Positions 52,608 to 61,465 of a stretch of 64,000 nt of DNA are shown piece by piece. Position 1 is the stretch's first letter. Each line of letters starts with the position of its first letter. Origin of the DNA: CAVPEV01 sp963703555. GTDB lineage: Bacteria; Actinomycetota; Actinomycetes; Actinomycetales; Cellulomonadaceae. The stretch spans positions 25,625 to 89,624 of the forward strand of contig CAVPEV010000017.1 of assembly GCA_963703555.1 (NCBI GenBank), read 5' to 3'. A model generated the notes under the pieces. It saw nothing but the letters and a program-made list of their open reading frames with translations, did not search any database and was not told where the DNA came from. A program made the position numbers and the translations under genes.

Positions 52608-53338
52608 CCGACCAGCCGCGCCGGGTTCGGTGGAACGGTCGCCGGGGCGGGCGCCCGGCCTCCGGCCCGCTCGGGCCGCCGGCCCGCCGCCGACCGGTCG
52701 CGGTCCGGCGTCGACAGCGGCAGGACGAGGTCCACCCGAGCCGGCGCCCCGGCACCGCCCCGCCCGGTACGGGTCACCTGCAACTCGTGCGTACGCAGCC
52801 GTCCGTCACCCGTGCCGGTCCCGGTCCACCGCCCCGGCACGGCGGTGAGCACCGCAGCCGCCCCCGGCCAGGGCGCGCCGGCCAGCAGGACCGCCCCGCG
52901 CTCCCGGGCCCGGGCGGTCAGCCGGTTGCGGTCGGCGTCGGTGAGCAGTGCCTGCGGGCCGACCACGACGACGTCGATGCCGTCGACCAGGGCCGCCACC
53001 ACCCGGGCGGCGTCGGGACCCGGGTCCGGCACGAGGGCGAACCGGTCCAGGGCGACCCCCGCCTGCGCGGCCGCGAGCAGGCCGAGGGTCGGGTGCCCCG
53101 CGGCGGCCGCCCACGCCCCGCCGGCACAGGCTGCGGCGACGAGGGCCAGCAGCAGCGACGTGGACCCGGTCACCACGGTGACGCCGCCCCGCCGCAGGCC
53201 GGTCGGCAGCAGCGGGAGCAGCTCCGCAGGGACGGGCAGGGCCGGGCGCTCCCGGGTGAGCAGCGGCGCGCCGGTCCGCAGCTCGGCCCGGGCCAGCGTG
53301 GCGCGAGCCACCGCTGCGCGTTCCTCCGGCACCGTCAC
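52604..53338 (-). CDS. imuA': Mutasome accessory protein ImuA'
   Basis: A 244-residue RecA-like protein. The N-terminus has PEERAAVARATLARAELRTG and the P-loop place reads GVTVVTGSTSLLLALVAAAC, so no functional Walker A is kept. ALVDGIDVVVVGPQALLTDA stands at the Walker B strand. The C-terminus, which contacts ImuB in mycobacteria, is proline/arginine rich. The GTG at 53338 (or 53332) begins the imuA'-imuB-dnaE2 operon, 49 nt after the LexA box. It diverges from the PEBP-like gene. Confidence 0.87.
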   Translation of the reverse strand: MTVPEERAAVARATLARAELRTGAPLLTRERPALPVPAELLPLLPTGLRRGGVTVVTGSTSLLLALVAAACAGGAWAAAAGHPTLGLLAAAQAGVALDRFALVPDPGPDAARVVAALVDGIDVVVVGPQALLTDADRNRLTARARERGAVLLAGAPWPGAAAVLTAVPGRWTGTGTGDGRLRTHELQVTRTGRGGAGAPARVDLVLPLSTPDRDRSAAGRRPERAGGRAPAPATVPPNPARLVG

Positions 53339-53386
53339 GGCCGTCGCCCTTCCCCTCGGAACCCGCCGACACCCCGTCGACCGGTA

Positions 53387-53402
53387 TCGAACATCTGTTC
53401 GA
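53387..53402 (-). promoter_or_regulatory. LexA (SOS) box
   Basis: TCGAAC-ATCT-GTTCGA matches the actinobacterial SOS consensus TCGAAC-N4-GTTCGA at all 12 positions and lies 49 nt before the imuA' start. It makes the three-gene mutasome a direct LexA target. Confidence 0.9.
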
Positions 53403-53522
53403 TCAGGCCAGTGAACGCCGGCACCGGACCGGGTGTCAATCCGTTCGCCGCACCTCCCGTCAGGGCGCACGATGGAGGGGAACCCGACGGCCAGACCGCC
53501 GCCCGACACCTGAGGAGGACCC

Positions 53523-54074
53523 GTGAACCTGCTCGACCGTCCGGTCGCACCCGATCCGTACTCCCTGCTCCCGCACGTCCCGGCCTTCACGCTGACCAGC
53601 ACCGACGTCGCCGCCGGCGAGCCGATGGCCGCGACCTTCGTCGCCAGCGGCGCGAACACCTCCCCGCAGCTGGCCTGGACCGGCTTCCCCGAGCAGACCC
53701 GCTCCTTCGTCGTCAGCTGCTTCGACCCCGACGCACCCACCCCGGCCGGCTTCTGGCACTGGACGGCCGTCGACGTGCCGGCCCGGACGGGCGAGGTGCC
53801 CCGGACGGGCGAGCTGCCCCGCGGAGCGGGATCCCCGGACGGCTCCGCGCTGCCGGTCGGCGCGTTCCACGTCCGCAACGACGGCGGCGAACCCGGCTAC
53901 CTGGGTGCCGCTCCCCCGGCCGGCGACCGCCCCCACCGGTACGTGTTCGCCGTCCACGCGCTCGACGTCGACCACCTCGACGTCACCCCCACCACCACGC
54001 CGACGGCGGTGGCCTTCCAGGCGCTCTTCCACACCCTGGCCCGGGCCACCCTGGCCCCCGTCTACGCCCGCTGA
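53523..54074 (+). CDS. YbhB/YbcL family PEBP-like protein
   Basis: A 183-residue phosphatidylethanolamine-binding-protein fold (Raf-kinase-inhibitor-like). Family marks are GANTSPQLAWTGFPEQTRSF, CFDPDAPTPAGFWHWTAVDV and VRNDGGEPGYLGAAPPAGDR followed by PHRYVFAVHALDV. The ligand-binding DPDAP and PHRY segments are intact. No signal peptide. Function in bacteria is unclear. The GTG follows AGGAGG by 4 nt. A tandem GEVPRTGELPRGAG-like stretch in the middle (RTGEVPRTGELPR) suggests a small internal duplication. Confidence 0.88.
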   Translation: MNLLDRPVAPDPYSLLPHVPAFTLTSTDVAAGEPMAATFVASGANTSPQLAWTGFPEQTRSFVVSCFDPDAPTPAGFWHWTAVDVPARTGEVPRTGELPRGAGSPDGSALPVGAFHVRNDGGEPGYLGAAPPAGDRPHRYVFAVHALDVDHLDVTPTTTPTAVAFQALFHTLARATLAPVYAR

Positions 54075-54087
54075 GCTGACAGCGCGC

Positions 54088-54093
54088 TACCCT
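54088..54093 (+). promoter_or_regulatory. -10 motif of a leaderless YbaK promoter
   Basis: TACCCT lies 8 nt before the ATG of the YbaK-like gene. Confidence 0.4.
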
Positions 54094-54101
54094 GCGGGCC
54101 C

Positions 54102-54665
54102 ATGAGCCTGCTCGACCTGGGGACCCTGACCTGGGAGCGCGCCCTGGACCGTGCCGACCTGCTCGCCGAGGCCACGCACGCCGCCCTCGGCCGGTGGGCC
54201 GCCGCCGACCCCTCGGTGGCTGACGCGGTCGTCGTCACTCCCATCGACCCCGCCCTGGCCGACACGGCCGCGATGACCCAGGCCTACGCCCTCCCGCTCG
54301 AGGCGTCCGGCAACTGCGTCGTCGTCGCCGGCGCCCGGGCCGGGCAGGAGCGGGTGGCGGCCGCGGTGGTGCGCGCCACCACCCGGGCCGACGTCAACAC
54401 CACCGTCCGGCACCTGCTCGACGTGCGGAAGGCGTCCTTCCTGCCGATGGACCGGGCCACGGCGGAGTCCGGCATGGAGTACGGCGGCATCACCCCCGTC
54501 GGGCTGCCGCCGGCCTGGCAGGTCCTGGTGGACGCCGCCATCGCCGGCAGCGACGACCCGGTGGTCGTCGGCTCGGGCGTGCGCCGGTCCAAGCTGGCGC
54601 TGCCCGGCTCGCTGCTCGCCCGGATGCCCGGTGTGACGGTCGTCGAGCGGCTCGGTCTGGCCTGA
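54102..54665 (+). CDS. YbaK/EbsC family deacylase
   Basis: A 187-residue protein of the YbaK / prolyl-tRNA editing (INS) superfamily, which removes wrong amino acids from tRNA. The fold is seen in ALPLEASGNCVVVAGARAGQ, RKASFLPMDRATAESGMEYG with the conserved lysine, ITPVGLPPAWQVLVDAAIA and VVVGSGVRRSKLALPGSLLA. Which mischarged tRNA is cleared is unknown. Preceded by a TACCCT -10 8 nt upstream of the ATG and followed by cstA. Confidence 0.87.
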   Translation: MSLLDLGTLTWERALDRADLLAEATHAALGRWAAADPSVADAVVVTPIDPALADTAAMTQAYALPLEASGNCVVVAGARAGQERVAAAVVRATTRADVNTTVRHLLDVRKASFLPMDRATAESGMEYGGITPVGLPPAWQVLVDAAIAGSDDPVVVGSGVRRSKLALPGSLLARMPGVTVVERLGLA

Positions 54666-54684
54666 CGACGGCTCGGCCTGATGC

Positions 54685-54690
54685 TACGTT
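54685..54690 (+). promoter_or_regulatory. -10 motif upstream of cstA
   Basis: TACGTT at 54685-54690 would start a leader of about 42 nt before the cstA ATG. GCACGG/CCGTGC (54701-54714) lies within this leader as a possible small hairpin or operator. Confidence 0.4.
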
Positions 54691-54738
54691 CGGCCCCGGC
54701 GCACGGTGCCGTGCGCGAGGACGTCGTCGGGGGGACGC

Positions 54739-57039
54739 ATGTCACGCACCAGTCAGACCGGACCGGGGACCACACCGCCCACCGAGTGGGACGAGTCGAC
54801 CCTGCAGCCGGACGCCACGCTCCCACCCGTCGCAGTCGACCCGGACGTGCTCGACCACCCCCGGTGGACACCGGCCAAGATCGTCGTATGGGTCGCGATC
54901 TCCCTCATCGGCGCCGTGGCCTGGTCGTTCATCGCGCTCGGTCGCGGGGAGACGATCAACGCCATCTGGTTCGTGTTCGCCGCCGTGGCGACCTACCTGG
55001 TCGGCTACCGGTTCTACTCCACGTACATCGAGCGGCGCCTGCTCCGGCCGAACGACCGCCGCGCGACCCCGGCCGAGTATGACGCCAACGGCAAGGACTA
55101 CGTCGCGACCGACCGGCGGGTGCTCTTCGGGCACCACTTCGCCGCGATCGCCGGCGCCGGGCCGCTGGTGGGGCCCGTGCTGGCCGCGCAGATGGGCTAC
55201 CTGCCCGGAACCATCTGGATCATCGTCGGCGCGGTGCTCGCCGGTGCCGTGCAGGACTACATGGTGCTGTTCCTGTCGATGCGCCGAGGCGGACGTTCGC
55301 TGGGCCAGATGGCCCGCGAGGAGCTCGGTCGGATCGGTGGGGCCGCGGCGATCCTGGCGACGCTGACGATCATGGTGATCATCGTCGCGATCCTCGCCCT
55401 CGTCGTGGTCAATGCTCTCGGCGACAGCCCGTGGGGCGTCTTCTCGGTCGGGATGACGATCCCGATCGCCCTGTTGATGGGCCTGTACCTGCGTCGGTGG
55501 CGCCCTGGCAAGGTGCTGGAGGTCTCGGTCATCGGTTTCGTGGCGCTCATTGCCGCGATCGTCGGCGGCGGCTTGGTGTCGCAGACCGGCTGGGGGCAGT
55601 CGCTGTTCCAGCTGGACCGCCAGACCATCGCCTGGGCGATCATCATCTACGGCTTCGTCGCCGCGGTGCTGCCGGTCTGGCTGCTGCTCGCCCCGCGCGA
55701 CTACCTGTCGACGTTCATGAAGATCGGCGTGATCGTCATGCTCGCCGTCGCGATCGTGGTGGTCCGGCCGACGATCTACGCACCGGCGCTCAGCGAGTTC
55801 GCCTCGCGGGAGGACGGGCCGGTCTGGTCCGGCTCGCTGTTCCCGTTCCTCTTCGTGACGATCGCGTGCGGGGCGTTGTCCGGGTTCCACGCCCTCATCG
55901 CCTCGGGCACGACCCCGAAGATGGTCCACAAGGAACGCCAGGTCCGGTTCATCGGCTACGGCGGCATGCTCATGGAGTCGTTCGTGGCGATCATGGCCTT
56001 CGTCGCCGCGCTGTCGATCGACCGCGGGATCTACTTCGCGATGAACTCCCCGGCCTCGTCGACCGGGAACGCTGTGACCACGGCAGCCACGTTCGTCAAC
56101 TCCCTCGGCCTGGCGGGCGTCAACCTCACCCCTGACATGTTGACCCAGGTCGCCCAGTCCGTCGGGGAGAGCTCAATCGTCTCGCGCACCGGCGGTGCAC
56201 CCACCCTCGCGGTCGGCATCGCGCAGATCATGCAGGGCATCACCGGCTCGGGGATGGCGGGCTTCTGGTACCACTTCGCGATCATGTTCGAGGCGTTGTT
56301 CATCCTCACCGCGGTGGATGCCGGAACCCGCGTCGCGCGCTTCCAGCTGCAGGACACGATCGGCAACGTCATCCCGCGGTTCGCCGACCTGAACTGGCGT
56401 CCCGGCGTGTGGATCACCACCGCCATCATGGTCGCCGGCTGGGGGTACATCCTCATCCTCGGCGTCACCGACCCGCTCGGCGGGATCAACACCTTCTTCC
56501 CGCTGTTCGGCATCTCCAACCAGCTGCTCGCGGCGATCGCTCTCATGGTCGTCTCGATCGTGGTGGCCAAGAAGGGGCGCCGGGCGTTCAGGTACCTGTG
56601 GATCCCGGGGGTCCCGCTGCTGTTCGACCTGGTGGTCACCCTGACCGGGTCCTGGCAGAAGGTGTTCTCGAACAACCCGAAGGTCGGGTACTGGGCCCAG
56701 AACGACGCCTTCTCCGCCGCGCTGGACGCCGGGAAGACCTCGTTCGGCAACGCGGGCAGCGTGGCGGCGATGCGGGCGGTCGTGCGCAACACCGCGGTCC
56801 AGGGCACGTTGTCGGTCGTGTTCGCGGTCCTCACGGTGATCGTGTTCGTCTCGACCGTGTCCGCGATCGTGCGGGCCTGGCGCCGTGACGGCGGCCCCAC
56901 GACGGAGGACGTCCCCGTGGTCTCGGCCACGTATGCACCCGCCGGGATCATCGTCCGGCCGCAGGAGCACGAGCTCGACAAGGCGTGGTCCGCCCTGCCG
57001 CCCGAGAAGCAGCTGCTCGTGAGTGACGGCCGGCGATGA
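54739..57039 (+). CDS. cstA: Carbon starvation protein CstA
   Basis: A 766-residue permease with about 16-18 membrane helices, of the CstA/BtsT pyruvate or peptide transporter family. Recognised by GRGETINAIWFVFAAVATYL, FGHHFAAIAGAGPLVGPVLA, GYLPGTIWIIVGAVLAGAVQ, DYMVLFLSMRRGGRSLGQMA, ACGALSGFHALIASGTTPKM and FPLFGISNQLLAAIALMVV. The ATG follows GGGGGGA by 4 nt; an upstream ATG-like frame start at 54706 adds unconserved residues. The stop overlaps ybdD (ATGA), the usual partner. Expression often rises when carbon is scarce. Confidence 0.94.
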   Translation: MSRTSQTGPGTTPPTEWDESTLQPDATLPPVAVDPDVLDHPRWTPAKIVVWVAISLIGAVAWSFIALGRGETINAIWFVFAAVATYLVGYRFYSTYIERRLLRPNDRRATPAEYDANGKDYVATDRRVLFGHHFAAIAGAGPLVGPVLAAQMGYLPGTIWIIVGAVLAGAVQDYMVLFLSMRRGGRSLGQMAREELGRIGGAAAILATLTIMVIIVAILALVVVNALGDSPWGVFSVGMTIPIALLMGLYLRRWRPGKVLEVSVIGFVALIAAIVGGGLVSQTGWGQSLFQLDRQTIAWAIIIYGFVAAVLPVWLLLAPRDYLSTFMKIGVIVMLAVAIVVVRPTIYAPALSEFASREDGPVWSGSLFPFLFVTIACGALSGFHALIASGTTPKMVHKERQVRFIGYGGMLMESFVAIMAFVAALSIDRGIYFAMNSPASSTGNAVTTAATFVNSLGLAGVNLTPDMLTQVAQSVGESSIVSRTGGAPTLAVGIAQIMQGITGSGMAGFWYHFAIMFEALFILTAVDAGTRVARFQLQDTIGNVIPRFADLNWRPGVWITTAIMVAGWGYILILGVTDPLGGINTFFPLFGISNQLLAAIALMVVSIVVAKKGRRAFRYLWIPGVPLLFDLVVTLTGSWQKVFSNNPKVGYWAQNDAFSAALDAGKTSFGNAGSVAAMRAVVRNTAVQGTLSVVFAVLTVIVFVSTVSAIVRAWRRDGGPTTEDVPVVSATYAPAGIIVRPQEHELDKAWSALPPEKQLLVSDGRR

Positions 57040-57284
57040 CCGCCGCCGTGGTCCTCGGGCGGCGCACCGCTGCACGGGCGAGCGGCCGGGCTGCGGCCGG
57101 GCTCCGGGCGATGTGGCAGGCGGCGCAGATGTTCGTCCGGGGCGCCGCAGGGGCGGACGCGTACGGCGCGTACGTCCTGCATCACCACCGCGAGCACCCG
57201 GACGTCGACCCGCTCGACGAGGCCGAGTTCTGGCGGGCACGGTACGCGGCGACGGAGCGCCAACCGGAGGCCCGCTGCTGCTGA
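57036..57284 (+). CDS. YbdD/YjiX family protein
   Basis: An 82-residue protein of the DUF466 family encoded directly after cstA in many bacteria. It has AGLRAMWQAAQMFVRGAAGA, DAYGAYVLHHHREHPDVDPL, the conserved DEAEFWRARYAATERQPEAR, and a terminal RCC motif. A longer basic N-terminus than the E. coli protein is present. It overlaps cstA by 4 nt and is thought to support the transporter; the mechanism is unknown. Confidence 0.9.
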   Translation: MTAAVVLGRRTAARASGRAAAGLRAMWQAAQMFVRGAAGADAYGAYVLHHHREHPDVDPLDEAEFWRARYAATERQPEARCC

Positions 57285-57302
57285 CGGCGGCGACGCCGCT
57301 GT

Positions 57303-58160
57303 TCACCCGCCGGCAGCCACCCGGGTAGCCCAGAAGGCGACGGCAGCCGCCGCCGCCACGTTGAGCGAGTCGACGCCGCCGGCCATCGAGATGCGCACTG
57401 TGACGTCCGCGGAGGCGACGGTCGCCGGCTTCAGACCGTCCCCCTCGGCGCCCAGCACGAGCGCAAGCCGTCCCGGGGGATCCGCCGCCAGGTCGTCGAG
57501 CGGCACCGCGTCGGCCTGCAGCGCCAGCGCCGCGGTGACGAATCCCTCGGCGCGCAGCAGGTCCATCCCGGCCGGCCACGGGTCGATCCGGGTCCACGGC
57601 ACCTGGAACACCGTGCCCATGGACACCCGCACGCTGCGTCGGTACAGCGGGTCCGCGCACCGCGGCGTGACGAGCACGACGTCCACGCCGAGACCGGCGG
57701 CGCTGCGGAACGCGGCACCGACGTTGGTGTGGTCGACGACGTCCTCCAGGACCGCCACCCGGCGAGCCCCGGCGCCACCGCGGGCCTGGCGGAGCAGCGT
57801 GGGCACGTCGGGCAGCGGCGGGCGGTGCATGGCGGCCAGCGCGCCGCGGTGCACGTGGAACCCGGTGACCCCGTCGAGCACGTCCGCGGGCGCGCAGTAG
57901 ACCGGGACGATCCCGGGCCCGACGGGCGCGCAGGCGGCAAGCATTGCCTCGACGTCGGCGAGCCAGCGGGGCGAGCACAGCACCGACCGCGGGCGGTGCC
58001 CCGCCTCCAGCGCCCGGCGCAGGACGGTGGAGCCCTCCGCGATGTACAGCCCGGCGGCGGGTTCGTGGCGGGAGCGCAGGGCGACGTCCGTGAGGGCGAC
58101 GTAGTCGGCGAGGCGCGGGTCCTGCGGGTCGGTGACCTCGACGACGTCGGACGCGATCAC
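57303..58160 (-). CDS. TrmH/SpoU-family RNA methyltransferase
   Basis: A 285-residue SPOUT enzyme that 2'-O-methylates RNA. An N-terminal substrate-binding part (RSRHEPAAGLYIAEGSTVLR) precedes the knotted domain with VVDHTNVGAAFRSAAGLGVD, SVRVSMGTVFQVPWTRIDPW, LALVLGAEGDGLKPATVASA and ISMAGGVDSLNVAAAAAVAF. Motif 1 (NVGAAFRSA), motif 2 (GAEGDGL) and motif 3 (DSLNVAAA) are complete. RNA target is unknown. The GTG overlaps the MFS gene stop (GTGA). Confidence 0.9.
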   Translation of the reverse strand: MIASDVVEVTDPQDPRLADYVALTDVALRSRHEPAAGLYIAEGSTVLRRALEAGHRPRSVLCSPRWLADVEAMLAACAPVGPGIVPVYCAPADVLDGVTGFHVHRGALAAMHRPPLPDVPTLLRQARGGAGARRVAVLEDVVDHTNVGAAFRSAAGLGVDVVLVTPRCADPLYRRSVRVSMGTVFQVPWTRIDPWPAGMDLLRAEGFVTAALALQADAVPLDDLAADPPGRLALVLGAEGDGLKPATVASADVTVRISMAGGVDSLNVAAAAAVAFWATRVAAGG

Positions 58161-59392
58161 CGCGGCAGCGTTTCGGCGACCACCTGGGCCAGGCCGGCCC
58201 GGACCGCCCGTCCGCCGACCGCGGCGGCCGCCGCGCCGAGCACGGCGAGGACCGGCACCACGACGAACGCCGTGTGCGTTCCCACCTGGTCGGCGAGGCC
58301 GCCGAGCAGGACCGGGGCGATGCCGATCGCGGCTCCCCCGGCGAACGTCGCGTGCGACTGGGCGCGGTCGACCGCCCCCGGCGAGGCCTCCAGCAGGAGC
58401 GCCACCGACAACGGGTACTGGGCGCCGTAACCCAGACCGGCAATGACCAGGCCGGCCAGCGCCCCGCCTGTGGTGGTGGCGGTCCACAGCACCGCCCAGC
58501 CCCCGACAGCCACCAGGAACGCCGCGACGAGGATCCGGGCCGGGGGCATCCGCAGGGTCAGCGGTCCGACGACGAACCGGATCGCGGTCATCCCGCCGAC
58601 GAGCCCTGCGGTGGCACCGGTGGCGACCCCGGCGGCGGTGCCGACCCGCTCGGTGAGCAGGTCCGCGGTCCAGAAGGTGGTGGCCGTCTCCACGGCGATC
58701 GCGGCGACCAGCGCCACGAGGAAGGCCGTGGCGGCGCGCGCCTGCGGCTGTCCGACGGGGTCGCGACGCCGACGAGCCGGGACGGCCGTCTCCGGCTCCG
58801 GACGACCGAGCGCACCGTCGGCAGGCAGCCGGGCGATCAGCGCCGTGGTGACCAGGGCCAGCACCGCCGCAACGGCGACCCCGGGGCGCCAGCCCCAGCC
58901 GGCCGACACGCACAGCCCGACGACGACCGGCCCGAGCAGGGCGAGGCCGGAACCGACCCCGTTGCCCTCGGTGAGGGCCGCCGAGCTGGCCGCACCGTGA
59001 TGGATGGCGAGGGCGGGCTGGGTCGCGGTGACCGCGACGTTGGCCCCCACGGCGAGCACCAGCACCCCGGCGAGCGTCTGCGCGAACACCTGCCCGGTGA
59101 CCAGCACGATGACGCCGGTCGCCGTCAGCACGCCGGCGCCCACGAGGGTCGACCGGCGGCCGTTGCGGCGCACCAGCCGGGCCGTGACGAGGCCGGCCAG
59201 CACCACCCCGACCGCGGTGGCGGTGCCGTGCAGGCCGGCCGCGGCCCGGCTGATGCCGAGCTCGGCGGCCAGCCGCGGCACACTGGGGTTGAACGCGTAC
59301 AGGATCCAGCCCCAGACGACGAACCAGCCGTACAGGGTCAGGGTCAGCCGGTCCCGGTGCAGCTGCACCGGGACCGGCATGCTCGTCGTCAC
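58157..59392 (-). CDS. MFS transporter
   Basis: A 411-residue protein with about twelve membrane helices in the major facilitator pattern. Helix 1 begins LTLYGWFVVWGWILYAFNPS; the loop after helix 2 is VTARLVRRNGRRSTLVGAG, close to the MFS A-motif. It resembles drug/sugar permease types without clear substrate clues. The GTG is 7 nt from TAGGCT. It is co-transcribed with the RNA methyltransferase through a 4-nt overlap; the pairing has no obvious biological link. Confidence 0.85.
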   Translation of the reverse strand: MTTSMPVPVQLHRDRLTLTLYGWFVVWGWILYAFNPSVPRLAAELGISRAAAGLHGTATAVGVVLAGLVTARLVRRNGRRSTLVGAGVLTATGVIVLVTGQVFAQTLAGVLVLAVGANVAVTATQPALAIHHGAASSAALTEGNGVGSGLALLGPVVVGLCVSAGWGWRPGVAVAAVLALVTTALIARLPADGALGRPEPETAVPARRRRDPVGQPQARAATAFLVALVAAIAVETATTFWTADLLTERVGTAAGVATGATAGLVGGMTAIRFVVGPLTLRMPPARILVAAFLVAVGGWAVLWTATTTGGALAGLVIAGLGYGAQYPLSVALLLEASPGAVDRAQSHATFAGGAAIGIAPVLLGGLADQVGTHTAFVVVPVLAVLGAAAAAVGGRAVRAGLAQVVAETLPR

Positions 59393-59399
59393 GTCAGCG

Positions 59400-59405
59400 A
59401 GCCTA
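59400..59405 (-). promoter_or_regulatory. -10 motif of a leaderless MFS promoter
   Basis: TAGGCT on the minus strand lies 7 nt before the GTG at 59392. Confidence 0.4.
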
Positions 59406-59437
59406 GGGCTCGGCGCGGACCGGTCGGCACGCCACCC

Positions 59438-59477
59438 GTCAGTCCAGCGGTGCGGCCGTCAGTCCAGCGGTGCGGCC
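59438..59477. repeat. Perfect 20-bp tandem duplication
   Basis: The 20-bp unit GTCAGTCCAGCGGTGCGGCC occurs twice without a gap (59438-59457 and 59458-59477). The second copy contains the stop codon and last codons of the ABC gene; the first lies just beyond the stop. Confidence 0.9.
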
Positions 59478-61465
59478 GCCGCCTCGAACTGGCTGGCGTA
59501 CAGCCGCGCGTAGGCCCCGCCGGCCGCGAGCAGGTCGGTGTGCGAGCCCTGCTCGACGATCGCGCCGTGCTCCATGACGAGGATGACGTCCGCGTCACGG
59601 ATGGTGGACAGCCGGTGGGCGATGACGAAGGACGTCCGCCCGGCCCGCAACGCGTTCATCGCCCGCTGCACGAGCACCTCGGTGCGGGTGTCGACCGAGG
59701 AGGTCGCCTCGTCGAGGATGAGGACGGGGGGGTCCACCAGGAACGCCCGGGCGATGGTGATGAGCTGCTTCTCCCCCGCGCTGACGTTGGAGCCCTCCTC
59801 GTCGATGACGGTCTCGTAGCCGTCCGGCAGCATGTGCACGAACCGGTCGACGTACGTGGCCCGCGCGGCGGCGAGGATCTCTTCGCGGTCGGCGTGACCG
59901 ACCCCGTAGGCGATGTTGTCCGCGATCGTCCCGCCGAACAGCCAGGTGTCCTGCAGCACCATCCCGATCTGGGCGCGCAGGTCGGCCCGGCGCATCCGGG
60001 TCGTGTCGACCCCGTCGAGGGTGATCCGGCCGGACTCGATCTCGTAGAACCGCATGATGAGGTTGACCAAGGTCGTCTTGCCCGCCCCGGTCGGGCCGAC
60101 GATCGCCACCGTCTGGCCCGGCTCGGCCACCAGCGACAGGTCGTCGATGAGCGGGGTCCCGGGCTCGTAGCGGAAGGACACGTGCTCGAAGGTGATCCGT
60201 CCGCGCACCGGGTCCGGCACGGCAGCCGCCGGCTCCGGGTCGGGCGACTCCTCCTCGGCGTCGAGCAGCTCGAACACCCGCTCGGATGACGCGACACCCG
60301 ACTGCAGCAGGTTCATCATCGAGGCGACCTGCGTGATGGGCTGGCTGAACTGGCGGGAGTACTGGATGAACGCCTGCACGTCGCCGAGGCTCATGGTGCC
60401 GGAGGCGACCCGCAGGCCGCCGACCACCGCGATGACGACGTAGTTGAGGTTGGAGACGAACATCATCGCCGGCTGGATGAGCCCGGAGATGAACTGCGCC
60501 TTGAACGACGCCTGGTACAGCTTCTCGTTCTCGACGCGGAACGTCTCCTCCGCCTCCCGCTGGTGGCCGAACACCTTGACCAGGGCGTGCCCGGTGTACA
60601 TCTCCTCGATGTGCGCGTTGAGGACGCCCGTGGACGCCCACTGCTGGACGAACTGCGGTTGGGACCGACGCGCGATGACCACCGTGATGCCCACCGAGAC
60701 CGGGACGGTCACCAGCACGATGACGGCCAGCAGCGGCGAGATCCAGAACATCATGACCAGCACGCCGATGATGGTCAGCACCGAGGTGATGAGCTGGCTC
60801 AGCGTCTGCTGCATGGTCTGCGCGACGTTGTCGATGTCGTTGGTCACGCGGGACAGCACCTCACCGACGGACTGCCGGTCGAAGTAGCGCAGCGGGAGCC
60901 GGGCCAGCTTGTCCTCCACGGCCTGACGCAGCCGGTAGACGGTGCGCTGGACCAGGCCGGTGGTCAGCAGGCCCTGCAGGTACCCCAGCGCGGACGCCCC
61001 GACGTACAGCGCGAGCACCGCCATGAGCACCGTGCCCAGCCGGGCGAAGTCGATGCCCTGACCGGGGACCACGTGCATCCCCGAGAGCAGGTCGGCGAGC
61101 TTGTCCTGGCCCTGCGCGCGCAGCCCGTCGACGGCCTGGCGCTGGCTGACCCCCGCGGGCAACCTCCGGCCCACGACCCCCTCGAAGACGATGTTCGTGG
61201 CGTTGCCGAGCAGCTTCGGGCCGAGCACCTGCAGGGCGACGCTCACCGCGGTGATGGTCATCACCGCGGTGAGGACGAGCCGCTCCGGTCGCAGCACCCC
61301 GAGCAGGCGCCTGAGCGAACCGGAGAAGTCCATGGGCTTCTCGCCGGGCATCATCCGCCCGCCGTGTCCGCCCCCACCGGGGCCCCGGCGCTGGCCAGGG
61401 CCGGGGCCGGGGGCGGGGCGCTGGGCAGGGCGCTGGGCAGGGCGCTGGGTCCGTTCGGTGCTCAT
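59459..61465 (-). CDS. ABC exporter half-transporter, canonical Walker B
   Basis: A 668-residue fused membrane/ATPase protein. An N-terminal tail of QRPA repeats and GPGPGQRRGPGGGGHGGRM precedes six helices (about 60-370). The ATPase has Walker A GPTGAGKTTLV, Q-loop VLQDTWLFGG, signature VSAGEKQLITIARAF and Walker B VLILDEATSSVD with catalytic glutamate. Only its signature is altered (SAGE for SGGQ). This complements the partner gene, whose Walker B is altered, so the two form an asymmetric heterodimer like TM287/288. Starts overlapping the partner by 4 nt. Confidence 0.92.
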   Translation of the reverse strand: MSTERTQRPAQRPAQRPAPGPGPGQRRGPGGGGHGGRMMPGEKPMDFSGSLRRLLGVLRPERLVLTAVMTITAVSVALQVLGPKLLGNATNIVFEGVVGRRLPAGVSQRQAVDGLRAQGQDKLADLLSGMHVVPGQGIDFARLGTVLMAVLALYVGASALGYLQGLLTTGLVQRTVYRLRQAVEDKLARLPLRYFDRQSVGEVLSRVTNDIDNVAQTMQQTLSQLITSVLTIIGVLVMMFWISPLLAVIVLVTVPVSVGITVVIARRSQPQFVQQWASTGVLNAHIEEMYTGHALVKVFGHQREAEETFRVENEKLYQASFKAQFISGLIQPAMMFVSNLNYVVIAVVGGLRVASGTMSLGDVQAFIQYSRQFSQPITQVASMMNLLQSGVASSERVFELLDAEEESPDPEPAAAVPDPVRGRITFEHVSFRYEPGTPLIDDLSLVAEPGQTVAIVGPTGAGKTTLVNLIMRFYEIESGRITLDGVDTTRMRRADLRAQIGMVLQDTWLFGGTIADNIAYGVGHADREEILAAARATYVDRFVHMLPDGYETVIDEEGSNVSAGEKQLITIARAFLVDPPVLILDEATSSVDTRTEVLVQRAMNALRAGRTSFVIAHRLSTIRDADVILVMEHGAIVEQGSHTDLLAAGGAYARLYASQFEAAAAPLD
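61418..61450. repeat. 12-bp repeats encoding QRPA
   Basis: GCGCTGGGCAGG occurs at 61418-61429 and 61430-61441, with a partial third copy to 61450. Read on the minus strand it gives the QRPA repeats at the N-terminus of the ABC protein. Confidence 0.75.
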
